From Steromphala cineraria (Eukaryota; Mollusca; Gastropoda; Trochida; Trochidae), in assembly GCA_916613615.1 (NCBI GenBank), contig OU744721.1:81163060-81227059 (forward strand): a stretch of DNA of 64,000 nucleotides, written 5' to 3'. The notes beneath the pieces were generated by a model that saw only the letters and a list, made by a program, of their open reading frames with translations, was not told where the DNA came from and made no database searches. Made by a program: the position numbers and the translations under genes. How positions within the stretch are numbered: the first letter of the stretch is position 1; the number at the start of each line of letters is the position of its first letter. This document shows positions 34,246-44,005 of the stretch, in pieces.

Positions 34246-34362
34246 TATCCACACACACGCATGCATACACACATTCAACCACGCATACACTCACACACAC
34301 ACATGCAAACGCGCACGTACGCGCACATGCATTAGTACGCATCAGCACATACACATAAATAT
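34246..34362. repeat. CA-rich simple repeat
   Basis: Imperfect acacac, gcatacacac and cgcgcacgtac units right after duplicated unit B. It is a degenerate microsatellite. Confidence 0.75.
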
Positions 34363-34384
34363 CATTATAAAAGCAAAACATAAA

Positions 34385-35766
34385 AATACCATAGAATAAA
34401 AAACGACTAGTCAGTCGACATATTTCGTCTTCTAAACATGTTGTAGACGAGGGAGGCTAGGGATTTAAAATATTTCCCGTTATTTAAAAGAAATATCATT
34501 TTCTCCAATGACGACATATATTGGAAATGGGGATGAGCACTGGATATATCCTTCCAAAGATTATATCTAAGATCCGAATAATAATCACAATTTATGAAGA
34601 ACTGTAATTCGTCCTCAACACTGTTGCTATTACAAAGTTTGCAAACCCTTTCATTAAGAGGGGTCTTTGGTCGACAATATCTATACCCACGTCTACCTCT
34701 AACGACAAAATGCCACAGGGGAGTTTACTAAATACAAAATACTTCGATGAGCCCTCGGCATAATAACTTCAACGTGATGTTCAACCTGCAAAAAAACTTT
34801 TAAAAGACGATACGTACGCAATTTATTTCCATTTTCTTTACCCTAATCATTCCAAAGTCCAGAAAACCACTCAAAACCATCTAACATTTTAAGTTGTTCT
34901 TTGGCCACATTAAAGTCCTCTTGAGAAATAAAATATTAAACATGTTAAGTACAGGTAAATTAAAACTGATTAACAACTTAAAGACACGATTAAACTAAGA
35001 TCGTCTCCAAGAGCCTGACCGTCTACTGATAATACTAGGTATTCTATGAAATTCAAGAATACAGTTTACGCCAAAAACGAATATCCTCAATTTCTTGCTG
35101 AGTATACTGAGAGACACAGCCCATTTCACCACGAACCGCTAAATTAGGGGTTTTGCTATCTACAGCTAAAGAAGAACCTAGCTGCACGATGTTGGACTGC
35201 ATTGATGCAACTATACTGCCGAGTTCCTCAAACAGCGGCACCGTATGAGAGAATGGGCTGAACGATATTATCATATAACTTATCATAAACTCTATAATCC
35301 ATGCCACCAACTGCTTTAAATTTGCAAAATATAACACCCAAAGCTCTATTAGCGGACTTTGCTATTTCCTTTGCCGTAAAATCTAAATCAAGATTCTCAT
35401 GCAGCCACAAACCCAAGTATTTATAGGCACAATTGTATGGAACAACATCACAATGTAATGAAAAGACTCTGAACGCTTAACCGAACAAGGACGGTAATGT
35501 ACAACTTTAGTCTTATCAATATTAATTATGATCCGCCAACGCAACACAATCTAACATACGTTGTAAAGACTGCTCATCCGGCGCAATTAAAGCAATGTCA
35601 TCAATTTTAATACCACAACGTAAGCTATCTATTTCGTCAGCCAGATCATTAATATAAACTGAGAAATGTGTCGGTGAAAAAACACAACCTTGACGAACAC
35701 CAGAGTTCACTTAAAACACATCAGTAAAACTGTCAACATCTTCCAGCCAATTACCAAGGCGAAAAT
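34385..35766 (-). mobile_element. Old LINE, 3' part (RT catalytic region to C-terminal knuckle)
   Basis: Minus-strand remnants: SGVRQGCVFSPTHFSVYINDL near 35705-35645, an IDDIALIAP block (catalytic FADD mutated to KIDDIA) near 35615-35590, a LGLWLHENLDLDF block near 35418, and a C-terminal Cys/His segment with CKLCN near 34640 and VEDELQFF near 34610. Frames change several times. The 5' part of the same LINE is at 39490-40600, beyond the DIRS-type insertion. The family is related to the LINEs at 430 and 24390. Confidence 0.75.
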
Positions 35767-36366
35767 TTAAGATGTCTGCATAAATATTACAAGGAACACA
35801 CAGTAACGAAATGCCTCCATATCCCGGTGGATCTCGTGCATCAGTGTCCATTTTCTTGATTGGATATATGATACTATTTTGCCAAAATTCAGGGCATACG
35901 CCATGTTCAAAACATGTGCTTGGTAGGCGTTATTGACAGCTGGATTTGAAGCTGTGGGATAAAATAATGTAAGGGACTCGAATAAAAAGGTACTGAAACT
36001 AATACTATAGCATAGTGTGTCGCCCCAAATATAACAATATTTCATCTTTCCAACATTTCAACATTATCTAAATGTGTTTTAACTTATGTTAGAAGAGTTT
36101 GTTTGCATTGTACATGACCACTGTGCTTATTGCTTTGGGGTTCACACCCCAAAGTTATGTAACATTTGATATTGAAAACTAATGGCAGAAGTTTCTCTCT
36201 ATATTACTCTTGGAAACTTCAAAGAGAAGTTTCAGCCTATGATATTTGTTTTAAGCATATCCTGGTATTTCGAACGGCCAACGGACAGACCTGTACCAAA
36301 TTCATACCCACGTGACCATGTGGGTGGTACGAATAATTAGCAAGTTTAATTTGGAAACTGATTATT
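35767..36366. other. Unassigned segment between LINE and DIRS-type element
   Basis: No recognisable protein. It interrupts the LINE reading and so is probably another inserted or rearranged piece. A 92-codon minus-strand frame shows no motif. Confidence 0.4.
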
Positions 36367-36423
36367 ATAATAGTACGTTTTTGATTAAACGTCATTATTT
36401 TTACTTACCGTAGACAAGTGACC
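36367..36423. repeat. Inverted repeat arm, left (57 bp)
   Basis: ataatagtacgtttttgatt and on to gacaagtgacc is the reverse complement of 36629-36685 with a single mismatch. It lies at the 3' side of the minus-strand DIRS-type element. Confidence 0.85.
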
Positions 36424-36628
36424 TTAGCCTTGTTAGCCATATAACATGTAATCCACTCATTCCCACAGAAGTAATGAAAACATCATTACACAGATCAATC
36501 AGTGTTACCCGCCCGTCACTAGTCCACTGTGTGGCGTGACCTGTCATCCAATTAGATTCATTCACATTACCTAGGAGTCCCAATTAACGACAGATGCGTA
36601 AGAGGGGAGGCGGGACGGGTATGACGAC

Positions 36629-36685
36629 GGTCACTTGTCTACGGTAAGTAAAAATAATGACGTTTAATCAACAACGTACTATTAT
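36629..36685. repeat. Inverted repeat arm, right (57 bp)
   Basis: Pairs with 36367-36423. A third, partial copy in direct orientation to the left arm (cgacaagtgaccttagcctg) follows at about 36701-36720. Confidence 0.85.
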
Positions 36686-36939
36686 TTAGTTACTAACCTC
36701 CGACAAGTGACCTTAGCCTGATACCACTGTAGGAGGCGGGTAGAATTCGTCGCATAGCCTTAACTCTCAAGATTGCTTTGATGATCGGCGACCTAGCGAG
36801 CAACCGTTCTAATGAGGATTAATTGTCTGACCTCTCGCGGTCGACGATCCCTAATTAAACCACCACAAAACCACTATAACCATTCAACAAGCAAGTTTAT
36901 TCAATGTGTTAAGAGCCCCTCTCAACTCGTGAGGCCCCG

Positions 36940-38475
36940 TTAGCGTGGATGGTTGCGCCCCCTGCCAGGGGGGGCCCCCGTGGTTCGCTGCTGGGCAAAG
37001 ACCTGCGCCCCCAGACGGGCTACGCCCTCCAGGTCCTCCGTAGAGACATCGCGCATGTAATGGTTGGCGAACACCAAGCCCGACTTCCAAAAGCAGCCGG
37101 CCATGATGTCCGCCACTGACAAGTTGCTGTGTAGGGCCATAGTCGCCGATATGGCCCTGATCTCATGCGGGTTGGTCCGCGCCAGTGCCGGCAGTCCAGC
37201 CGCCTTGTAGGCGTCCACTACTGCCGACCTGAGATAAACTCCCAGCTGCCTCTTGTCCAACTCCTTTGAGCTTGTCTGGGAGTGGGGCAAGAAGAGCCTG
37301 CGCCTCCCCTGTCTCAGCGTGCACGTCTTTTCAACGTAGATGCGCAGAGCACGTACCGGACAGAGGAGGCGTTCCTGTTCGTCCGTAGGCTCGATAGCCG
37401 AGGAGATTGACGGCAGTGTGAACGTCCGTCCACGCTCGTCAGCGCCCTGGTTCTTACACAAGAACTCCGGTGCTAGACCCAAGGTCGCTGACCCTCCATC
37501 TCTCACCTCAAACCTGAGCAAATCAGCTTGCAGCGCGTGCAACTCTGATATTCTGGCCGCTGACCCCATTGCCACTAAGAAGCAAGTCTTAATGGTGAGA
37601 CGCAGCAGCGTCGTGTTCGTCAGCGGCTCATAGTGCTCAGACTTGAGGTGATTCAAAACTATCGCCAGATCCCACTCTGGCGGTCTCAGTTTGTGGCGGC
37701 CATCCACGTTCCTGTACGTCCTAATGAGCTCCTTAAGGACCGAGGTGTTCAAGTCGGGATCCTTTTTGCGAAGGACGGACAAAATGGTCGCGAGGTTTGT
37801 GTTGATGGAGGAAGCCTTAAGCTTCCTCACTGTGCGTAGGTGGACCAGGTAATCCGCGACCTGGGGCACCGTTACCGACCGCACATCGAACCCCTTCCCT
37901 TCGCAAAAGGTCATGAAAGAAGCCCATTGAAAATCGTACAGCTTGCGCGTGGATGACCGCTGTGAGGTCGCCACTGCGCTGGCTTCCGCTTCCGAGAACC
38001 CTGCGCTCCTCATACCGTCTTGGAGACAACCCATACGTGCAGATGTAGAACCTGAGGGTTCTCGTGCACCCGTCTGCTTGGGTTGCTCCTGAGAAGGTCC
38101 CACCTGGTTGGCAGGGGAACCGGCTCCTGAGTGCAGAGTCTCCGGAGGGGGACATACCACGGCCTTGCCGGCCAGTTCGGTGCGACCAGGAGCAGACGCA
38201 GGCGTCTCATCTCCTGGACTTTTGCCACCACTTGAGTCAGAATGGTGGGGGGGGGGAAAGTGTAAGCGTCCATCCCCTCCCATCCTAACGCGAGCGCGTC
38301 TAATCCCTATGCCAGAGGGTCTGGCACTGGGGATACGTATAGCGGCAGCTAGTGATTGAGCCGTGTCGCGATGAGGTCGACATGCGACCTGCCGAACTGG
38401 AGACCGATCGCCTCGAACACTCGAGGGTGGAGGGATTGGAGGGAGGTTTGTCCGGGCGAGAAAGAGCGTCCCCAA
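36940..38475 (-). CDS. DIRS-type tyrosine recombinase
   Basis: Open frame of 511 codons. The N-terminal 150 residues are proline/serine-rich and may be partly the overlap with RNase H. The recombinase core holds catalytic Arg 308 (SAARISELHAL), His 437 and Arg 440 (NPHEIRAIS) and Tyr 473 (FANHYMRD), the R-H-R-Y set of the family. It would join the circular DNA intermediate into the genome. The frame is intact, so the recombinase may still be functional although the upstream RT is truncated and shifted. Confidence 0.85.
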   Translation of the reverse strand: MGTLFLARTNLPPIPPPSSVRGDRSPVRQVACRPHRDTAQSLAAAIRIPSARPSGIGIRRARVRMGGDGRLHFPPPHHSDSSGGKSPGDETPASAPGRTELAGKAVVCPPPETLHSGAGSPANQVGPSQEQPKQTGAREPSGSTSARMGCLQDGMRSAGFSEAEASAVATSQRSSTRKLYDFQWASFMTFCEGKGFDVRSVTVPQVADYLVHLRTVRKLKASSINTNLATILSVLRKKDPDLNTSVLKELIRTYRNVDGRHKLRPPEWDLAIVLNHLKSEHYEPLTNTTLLRLTIKTCFLVAMGSAARISELHALQADLLRFEVRDGGSATLGLAPEFLCKNQGADERGRTFTLPSISSAIEPTDEQERLLCPVRALRIYVEKTCTLRQGRRRLFLPHSQTSSKELDKRQLGVYLRSAVVDAYKAAGLPALARTNPHEIRAISATMALHSNLSVADIMAGCFWKSGLVFANHYMRDVSTEDLEGVARLGAQVFAQQRTTGAPPGRGRNHPR

Positions 38476-38909
38476 GGACGTTCTTTGCTCCCGGGATGTG
38501 CACCGCTCATATTGAGATGTTGAGTACCTCTACCAGTCGAAACAGCTCCATCACCAGCTGTTACAACGATCCCGCCTTGGTCGATCCTTGCTTGTTGATC
38601 GACCAGGCTGCCGTCTGTGTGGACACACAGCACCTGGCTCTCCAGGCGATCCGACCAGTGATCGATCGCCAGGCGTATGGCGTTCAACTCCAGGAAGTTG
38701 ATGTGAAGCCCGGCTTGCGCCGGCGACCACACGCCCGCCGCCTGGTCGGTCCCCAGATGCGCACCCCACCCCTGGGTAGAGGCGTCCACATACAACTGGC
38801 TCCCGGCTGGGGGTTGCCGGAGGGGAACCCCCCCAAGACGTTGCTTTCGTCCTGCCACCATCGTAGGCGGTGAATGAGGTCCTGCGGCATCCTGATGTGA
38901 TGGCCGCAA
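38349..38909 (-). CDS. DIRS-type RNase H domain
   Basis: Contains LYVDASTQGWGAHLGTD (first catalytic Asp), INFLELNAIRLAI (catalytic Glu) and VHTDGSLV (second Asp), the RNase H of DIRS elements. The HIPGAKNVLGDALSRP block lies in another frame of the overlapping region (38503-38450), pointing to a second small frame change. It should follow the RT in one protein but is separated from it by a shift near the seven-C run at 38828-38834. Confidence 0.75.
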   Translation of the reverse strand: MRPSHQDAAGPHSPPTMVAGRKQRLGGVPLRQPPAGSQLYVDASTQGWGAHLGTDQAAGVWSPAQAGLHINFLELNAIRLAIDHWSDRLESQVLCVHTDGSLVDQQARIDQGGIVVTAGDGAVSTGRGTQHLNMSGAHPGSKERPWGRSFSPGQTSLQSLHPRVFEAIGLQFGRSHVDLIATRLNH

Positions 38910-39446
38910 GATACCTCCCGAACGTGTCCGTTCAGTACTAGGCCGGAGGTGAAGCCTCCCCCTCCTCGTGAAGAGCTGAAGTCAAAAATCCTAGCAGACG
39001 TTGCCACCGTCGGAGTGAGAGAGTGAGAGAGTTGCCTGTAACGGCCCATCCGTTCCTCCGTGACAAAAGCCTTGTCCTGCGTCATGTCCAGACGGACGCC
39101 TAGGAAGACGAGCGACGTCGTCGGCACTAGGTCCGACTTGTCCAGATTGACAAGCCAACCCAGGCGTCTGAACAGAGGGATCACAAAGTCCCTTTGTTCG
39201 GCCAGAACTGACGGGGAGCAGTGGCTCCAAAACCTGTCGTCCAGGTACATCGCGAACTGGATGTCGTGCCTGTGAAGGAACTGGACGATGGGTTGCGTCA
39301 CCCGGGTGAATAACCAAGGGGCTGTCGCAATCCCGAAGGGCAACACCTTCCACTGGAAGTGACGACCCGCCAGGACGAATCGGAGGTACTTGCAGAATTT
39401 GTAAGCAAGTATTGTTCTTGAGAGACTCTGCGGGAAGCAAGTCCAC
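38910..39446 (-). pseudogene. DIRS-type reverse transcriptase, 5'-truncated
   Basis: Minus-strand frame with FVLAGRHFQWKVLPFGIATAP, IQFAMYLDDRFW (catalytic YLDD) and KSDLVPTTSLVFLGVRLD. These are hallmarks of DIRS RT, which resembles that of other LTR elements. The fingers region is absent. Reading passes out of frame at the homopolymer near 38830 before the RNase H. Confidence 0.8.
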
Positions 39447-39487
39447 ACCAGCAGATTTTCCACGTTTTGCACGTGCGACTGCACCTC

Positions 39488-40600
39488 GACTTCCTGGAAA
39501 GTGATTGGCGAATTTAGGTCAGTAGTGTCACAAGTAACATCACATGTCACGTGACCGTTGTTCATTTCGTTTCGAATGTTTTGATAGTGGGTGTCGTCGT
39601 GACCCGGCGAAGACGACTCAACAAAAAGAGAAGAATAGTCCTGTTTCCATTTATCAAGAACAACTGTCTTATCTGTACATACGTTGCCATTAACCTCCAC
39701 CTCCAAAGGGACTTTAGACCTGTCGTTAGCGATACCAAGTTTACCGATCTTCATCTTCACTTACAAGATAAATATTTCTTCTCATACTCGCACGCCTTGT
39801 CCTATTGAAGCTGCAGTTCATCGCACCTGTATGGTTTATACTTGGATTTACTGTTAGATCAAGTAAACGCCTTGGGCTTGGCAACTTTATCCAGTTCTGA
39901 ATACATGAAATTTATAAATTCAGTATAGGCATCGTTGATATTTCTTGATGAGATCAGTTTTGATTCAATAATTGTTATTACAGAGTTTATTTTATCCAAT
40001 AGTTCGTTATCCTGAAGGAACTGGTACGATATCTTGCTAGCATTGTACTGCTGAGACTTAATACTAGAAATGTCACATGTTACCTTAAGCTTGCTTATTG
40101 GAAACTTCATTTGCCATGTTGAAACAGAATGATCCGGAATGCATTATACACACAGGAACGTTGGTGCCATCGATGATATCCGACATTTCTATCACATTAA
40201 AGTCCTTGAAGAAAGATAAATGGCAGCAAATAACACACACATAGTACAATGTTGAAACTCTTATCACTGAATGGAAATAGCTTTATCCACATGACGTCAT
40301 CGTCCTAACGATCTAGTATTTCCACTCGAAACGATTCCAGAATAGAATTTCTAATAAAGACACCGACTCCACCAGATCCTCTCCTAGCCCGCTTATAAAT
40401 GTTCCCTCTGTTATTTCCATACCATGTATATCCCTCAAGTGTTAGACTTGTATCACCCTGTCAAAATGTCTCACAAACACCAAAAATTTCATAATTTGAA
40501 TTATTAACTACATGTACATGCTCTCGGAATTGACTACAATCCAGATCTCGTTGTGCCCAGCCCCCAACATTCCAAAGTCCAAGCCGCAAAGGATCCTAGG
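39488..40600 (-). mobile_element. Old LINE, 5' part (endonuclease and linker)
   Basis: The minus strand from 40600 shows the endonuclease start LGLWNVGGW, then YTWYGNNRG and RGSGGVGVFI (near 40420-40340), then broken endonuclease down to about 40110. The linker follows: 40110-39859 (YTEFINFMYSELDKV) and 39760-39500 (KMKIGKLGIAND, LNSPITFQEVE). The RT expected next is replaced by the DIRS-type element and resumes at 35766. This fits one LINE split by later insertions. Confidence 0.7.
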
Positions 40601-40797
40601 CATTAATTAATACAACAGACCAAGTCAAAGTCTATCAAATGAGACACACACTGAGAAAAAACAACTTTAAATGCAGTCACTGCATGAGTCAGGAACACAT
40701 CACAGGGAAATTGGGAATCTCCAAACACGCTTTAGCTACACAAGGCGATGACCTTGCCCTTCCCGTTGGCATGTCGAGTTTCCGTCACTATCCGACC
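40601..40797. other. Short unassigned segment beside the LINE
   Basis: No domain recognised. A 70-codon plus-strand frame crosses into the neighbouring inverted repeat and is unlikely to be a gene. Confidence 0.4.
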
Positions 40798-41233
40798 CAT
40801 CCTGCTACATCAGCGTATATGTCTCCGCTAATGCTACAACCTATCCCCTGATATCCTCCTATGATCTTCTGTCGTATCGTTATATATAGCAAGCCAATCA
40901 AATAATGCCCTTTTTAGCGGCAAACTAGTTTCTTGGCTTCGTTCCGCGTGCTCACCTCATGATGCAAATTAACCAATGGGAGTAATATTAGATAATAAAT
41001 CTGATTGTCGTTGCAGTCTCCCGATAAGCTCCAAATCGCATGCTCTTTGATTTCCACGTGCGACATCACTAGACAACAGTGTATGGAGTTCGAAATAGTT
41101 TGACTGAAAACAGACAGGCTATAAATAGCGCTTAGCAACCACCCGTCAGCGATACGACAGAAGACTATAGGAGGATTTCAGGGGATAGGTTGTAGCATTA
41201 GCGGAGACATATACGCTGATGTAGCAGGATGTC
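40798..41233. mobile_element. MITE with about 80-bp terminal inverted repeats
   Basis: The left arm (40798-40878, catcctgctacatcagcg and on through cctatcccctga) is the reverse complement of the right arm (about 41149-41231) with few mismatches. The sequence tccgacc occurs just outside each end (40791-40797, 41234-41240) and may be a 7-bp target duplication, though the termini align imperfectly by about 2 bases. The interior is non-coding. Confidence 0.7.
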
Positions 41234-41240
41234 TCCGACC

Positions 41241-42663
41241 ATGTCGTTTTCATAATCATTCATATCGATTTTATCGTTTCATCTGAAGTACATAGAACAG
41301 TTCGAAATAGTGTTTGTTTCAAATTAAAGATCTTTCATCACACTATCCGTTAGTTATCCGTTTTCAAGAGAGCCAATCATGAATGTATCCGCTAGCCCAG
41401 CCACAACGCATGCACCGACACACGTCAGCCTTGACGCTTGAACATGGCGATCTTAAACATGGCGAGCCGACCGGGTGGAGAGCGTTGACAGATTTGACTT
41501 CACTCCGAAGGTTTACATTCTCACTTTCTATATCAATCATTAATTAATCGTCAATCAAATCTCATCATTGATTAATTTGACCTTTTTTGACATTTTCATT
41601 TTGGTTTATTTCATTGAAACTCAAAACTATTTTCTTTCTTCGGAGGTTTAAACGAGCGACTGTGCAAATAGACTTTGGTCACATCACGAACGTTGATTAT
41701 TACGCATTCGGTTATTGAAACCAGTTTTGGGTTTTCGGAATTGTTTGCTTGAAGTCATACACAAAACTGAGGTTTTATTAACAAATGTGTTAATTCTAAA
41801 CGTGTGTAATAAATAAAATACCACACTCGGTCTCATTAGATACGAATTATACGAAACTCGTGACCTTCCTATGGTATCAGACCTCGCTTTCACTCTGTCA
41901 GATACCGTCGGAAGGACACTCGTTTCGTATAATTCGTATCTAATGAGACCTCGTGTAGTATTCTCTATTTATTACTCAACCGTGTTGAGATCACCCATTA
42001 GATAACAAAGAGTTGGTAACACACATGTGTGTTACCATCTCGTGCAAAGAAACGGAACTACTTTCGAACGTCACATGACATTGTCCATTCACGTGACTTA
42101 TAAGTGGCGACTATCAAATTTTACATTCTCAACAACAAAATGCTATTTATGTGAAAGAATATTATCTTAGCGGTTTTTTTAATTTTAAATTCATTGTCTT
42201 TTGCCAACCATCACAAATCCATCCTTCGCTTGTCCACCTTCTGTGCCTTCGCAAGCGGTGTTGCCTCCTCTGCCTACCATAACATAAACATGGCGCTTCG
42301 ACAGTTTACTTGATTTATTGCCACCCAAACCGTCGCTTTCCCCTCCACAAGCACAATCCGAACATGTTATCGTGTAACTACCTTTCCCCAAGTTTTATCT
42401 TCCTGTTCCTATCAACAATTCAGTAACTCATGTCATTGTAATCAATCAATCAATCCTCTGCCGTTGACACTGTTCGCCAAGTTTGCACAACAAAATAACG
42501 TGACCTAGAAACAGGACACATTCCGATGACGTCACTTGGCGAACTCACATTTCGAGAGCATGATGTGTTGACAGTTTTCGTTGCTTCTTAGTGTTTATTC
42601 TATCAATGCATCTTTTGATAATGAAATTTTTTTCACCAATATAATTTTTCTCATGTTTATAGG
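41241..42663. other. Non-coding stretch with foldback repeats
   Basis: No gene is supported. It contains the foldback repeat at 41807-41974, a perfect palindrome ggtaacacacatgtgtgttacc near 42013, and a small inverted repeat gttcgccaagt / acttggcgaac at about 42472-42543. Confidence 0.5.
41807..41974. repeat. Long foldback repeat, about 75-bp arms
   Basis: The left arm (41807-41884) and right arm (about 41893-41974) pair over ggtctcattagatacgaatt and tatacgaaac with few mismatches. The loop is very short. The stem contains TATACGAA, also present in the hairpin at 46403. Confidence 0.8.
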
Positions 42664-42665
42664 CG

Positions 42666-42811
42666 TACGAGTAGTATAGGGGTTTACATAGTCTATTTTT
42701 GACAGGTTAATTACCCCTGTGATTGATGAATGATTGATGAGTTTTGTTTATAGTCCTTTTTTGACAGGGGGGATATTGAAGGAGTGATTGATGGTAGATG
42801 AATGAGTTTTT
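42666..42811 (+). repeat. Left terminal inverted repeat of the virus-like element
   Basis: Begins tacgagtagtataggggttt and ends gatgaatgagttttt. It is the reverse complement of 50851-50994. It contains internal repeats gattgatgaatgattgatga and two ttgacagg motifs. Confidence 0.9.
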
Positions 42812-42853
42812 ATTTCCACCCAAAATAAAGGTCAATGAAAGTTCAGGTGTCCT

Positions 42854-42864
42854 ATTATAAAAGT
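42854..42864 (+). promoter_or_regulatory. TATA-box-like promoter of the PC4-like gene
   Basis: tattataaaag sits 43 bases inside the left terminal repeat and about 50 bases before the ATG at 42910, a good spacing for a TATA-driven start near 42885. Confidence 0.5.
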
Positions 42865-42909
42865 ATCATCTTTTAGGACATAACAACATTGTCAACTAGC
42901 GCTGACAGG

Positions 42910-43314
42910 ATGAACACTTCAGACATGAGTTCCAAAGATGTTCAAGACCGTCAATGTCATCTTGATCTTGGCGACAATGTGTTTGCAACAGCAAAGACAT
43001 GGAACGACGATGTATACATTGACATCAGAAAGTATGATGTGTACTCCAGTGGTAAGTCTTACCCTACCAAACGTGGTATTATGCTGACTCTAAAACACTG
43101 GGTTGAACTTCCTGGAGTTTTCTATTATTTGGAGGATTTCAGGAAGACAGGTGATTATACACATGTTAGAGCAAATGTGTATGCAGCATTAGAAGAGCAA
43201 GGTGTGGATCTTAGACAATGGGAACAAGATGATGATGCTGGTAAACTAGTTCCAACCTCAAAGGGTATTCTACTATCTCAAGACCAGTGGAAACGACTGA
43301 GAGATTTTTTGTGA
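42910..43314 (+). CDS. PC4/p15-like single-stranded-DNA-binding protein
   Basis: A 134-aa protein with a transcriptional-coactivator-p15 (PC4)-like fold: LGDNVFATAKTWNDDVYIDI, then KSYPTKRGIMLTLKHWVEL, and near the C-terminus KGILLSQDQWKRL, which repeats the K-G-I-x-L-x-x-x-x-W pattern. PC4 domains bind single-stranded DNA and act in transcription or replication; in viruses they may serve as late transcription or DNA-binding factors. The ATG at 42910 is the first in frame, just after a TATA-like box. This is the best-preserved gene of the element. The role is inferred from fold only. Confidence 0.65.
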   Translation: MNTSDMSSKDVQDRQCHLDLGDNVFATAKTWNDDVYIDIRKYDVYSSGKSYPTKRGIMLTLKHWVELPGVFYYLEDFRKTGDYTHVRANVYAALEEQGVDLRQWEQDDDAGKLVPTSKGILLSQDQWKRLRDFL

Positions 43315-43318
43315 TGTG

Positions 43319-43441
43319 ATGCCAGACTTTGTTCCCAAACTCAAAGACATGCTACCTTGTATGGCAAGTGAAGATCACCAGAATCAAATGGGGGCTCTTA
43401 TGTGTTCTTTTTGTAACCCTAATGACTACATGAATTGGTGA
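43319..43441 (+). CDS. Small ORF with a CxxC motif, 40 aa
   Basis: Starts four bases after the PC4-like stop and ends before the BIR gene. The protein is short with a CSFC pair and no second metal pair. It may be a remnant of a larger gene (stop at 43439). No homology recognised. Confidence 0.3.
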   Translation: MPDFVPKLKDMLPCMASEDHQNQMGALMCSFCNPNDYMNW

Positions 43442-43498
43442 AGTTCATTATACTTCTAGACCTTGAACTCGACAGACGTGTTTTAATGTCGCTCTGAC

Positions 43499-43861
43499 AT
43501 GATGGATGATTGTGGATATGAGACTGTTGTTGCCGATTGTAGTGGATTTTCACTAAATTCTCATTGGACTTTGTTTGAGAAGAGACTTGAATCGTTCAAG
43601 GACTGGCCTATTCAAATGAAGCAAAATCCTAGAGATTTGGAGTAAGCAGGTCTTATTTATCAGCACCGAGGAGACTCAAGTATTTGTTTCAAATGTGGTA
43701 TTCGACTCAAAGAATGGATGTCTACTGATGACCCCTGGGTGGAACACGAAAAGTGGTCGCCTGACTGTGACTATCTCCGTATGGTAGGAGTGCCTACAGA
43801 AAGGTTTTCTAAAACTACTGGATATTGGGCTCCAACATCATTCAACAGGAAACAAGGATAA
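43499..43861 (+). pseudogene. BIR-domain (IAP-like) gene with an in-frame stop
   Basis: A single baculovirus-IAP-repeat domain: an RLESFKDWP-type start (about residues 31-39), then CFKCGI, a Trp, DDPWVEH and SPDCDYL, giving the C-x2-C-...-H-x6-C zinc ligands of BIR. BIR proteins bind caspases or IAP antagonists and block apoptosis; viruses of invertebrates often carry them. A TAA codon interrupts the frame about 50 codons in, just before the zinc-binding part, so the full protein is not made unless the stop is read through. No RING domain follows. It was probably acquired from a host. Confidence 0.75.
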
Positions 43862-44005
43862 CATTCATTTGATTGTAGAGACACTTGTTAATATTGTACT
43901 GTCATTAACTATGCATGTCTTGAATAAAGTGTAGTTGAAATTTACAATGTGTGTTTGTGATATATAAATAGTGTGTTACCAAACTAATATATTTATTTGG
44001 TCATA

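Larger units (their letters stand above)
36367..39487 (-). mobile_element. DIRS-type tyrosine-recombinase retrotransposon, 5'-truncated
   Basis: Minus-strand order: RT (39430-38930), RNase H (38909-38349), and a tyrosine recombinase (38475-36940) overlapping the RNase H frame. This is the layout of DIRS1-like elements, which integrate by recombinase without LTR integrase. It is much more GC-rich than its surroundings. The RT begins inside the domain and the 5' junction with the host LINE is near 39487, so the 5' end is missing or rearranged. Inverted and direct repeats at 36367-36727 may be terminal or internal complementary repeats. Confidence 0.85.

Noticed and set aside
38352..38873. 173-codon plus-strand frame
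   Set aside because: It is antisense to the DIRS RNase H, a by-product of high GC content.
42191..42391. Gly/Cys-containing minus-strand frame of 66 codons
   Set aside because: No homology, no context and a composition that could arise by chance.
42472..42543. 11-bp inverted repeat gttcgccaagt / acttggcgaac
   Set aside because: The arms are short and no target duplication was found, so a transposon call is not supported.
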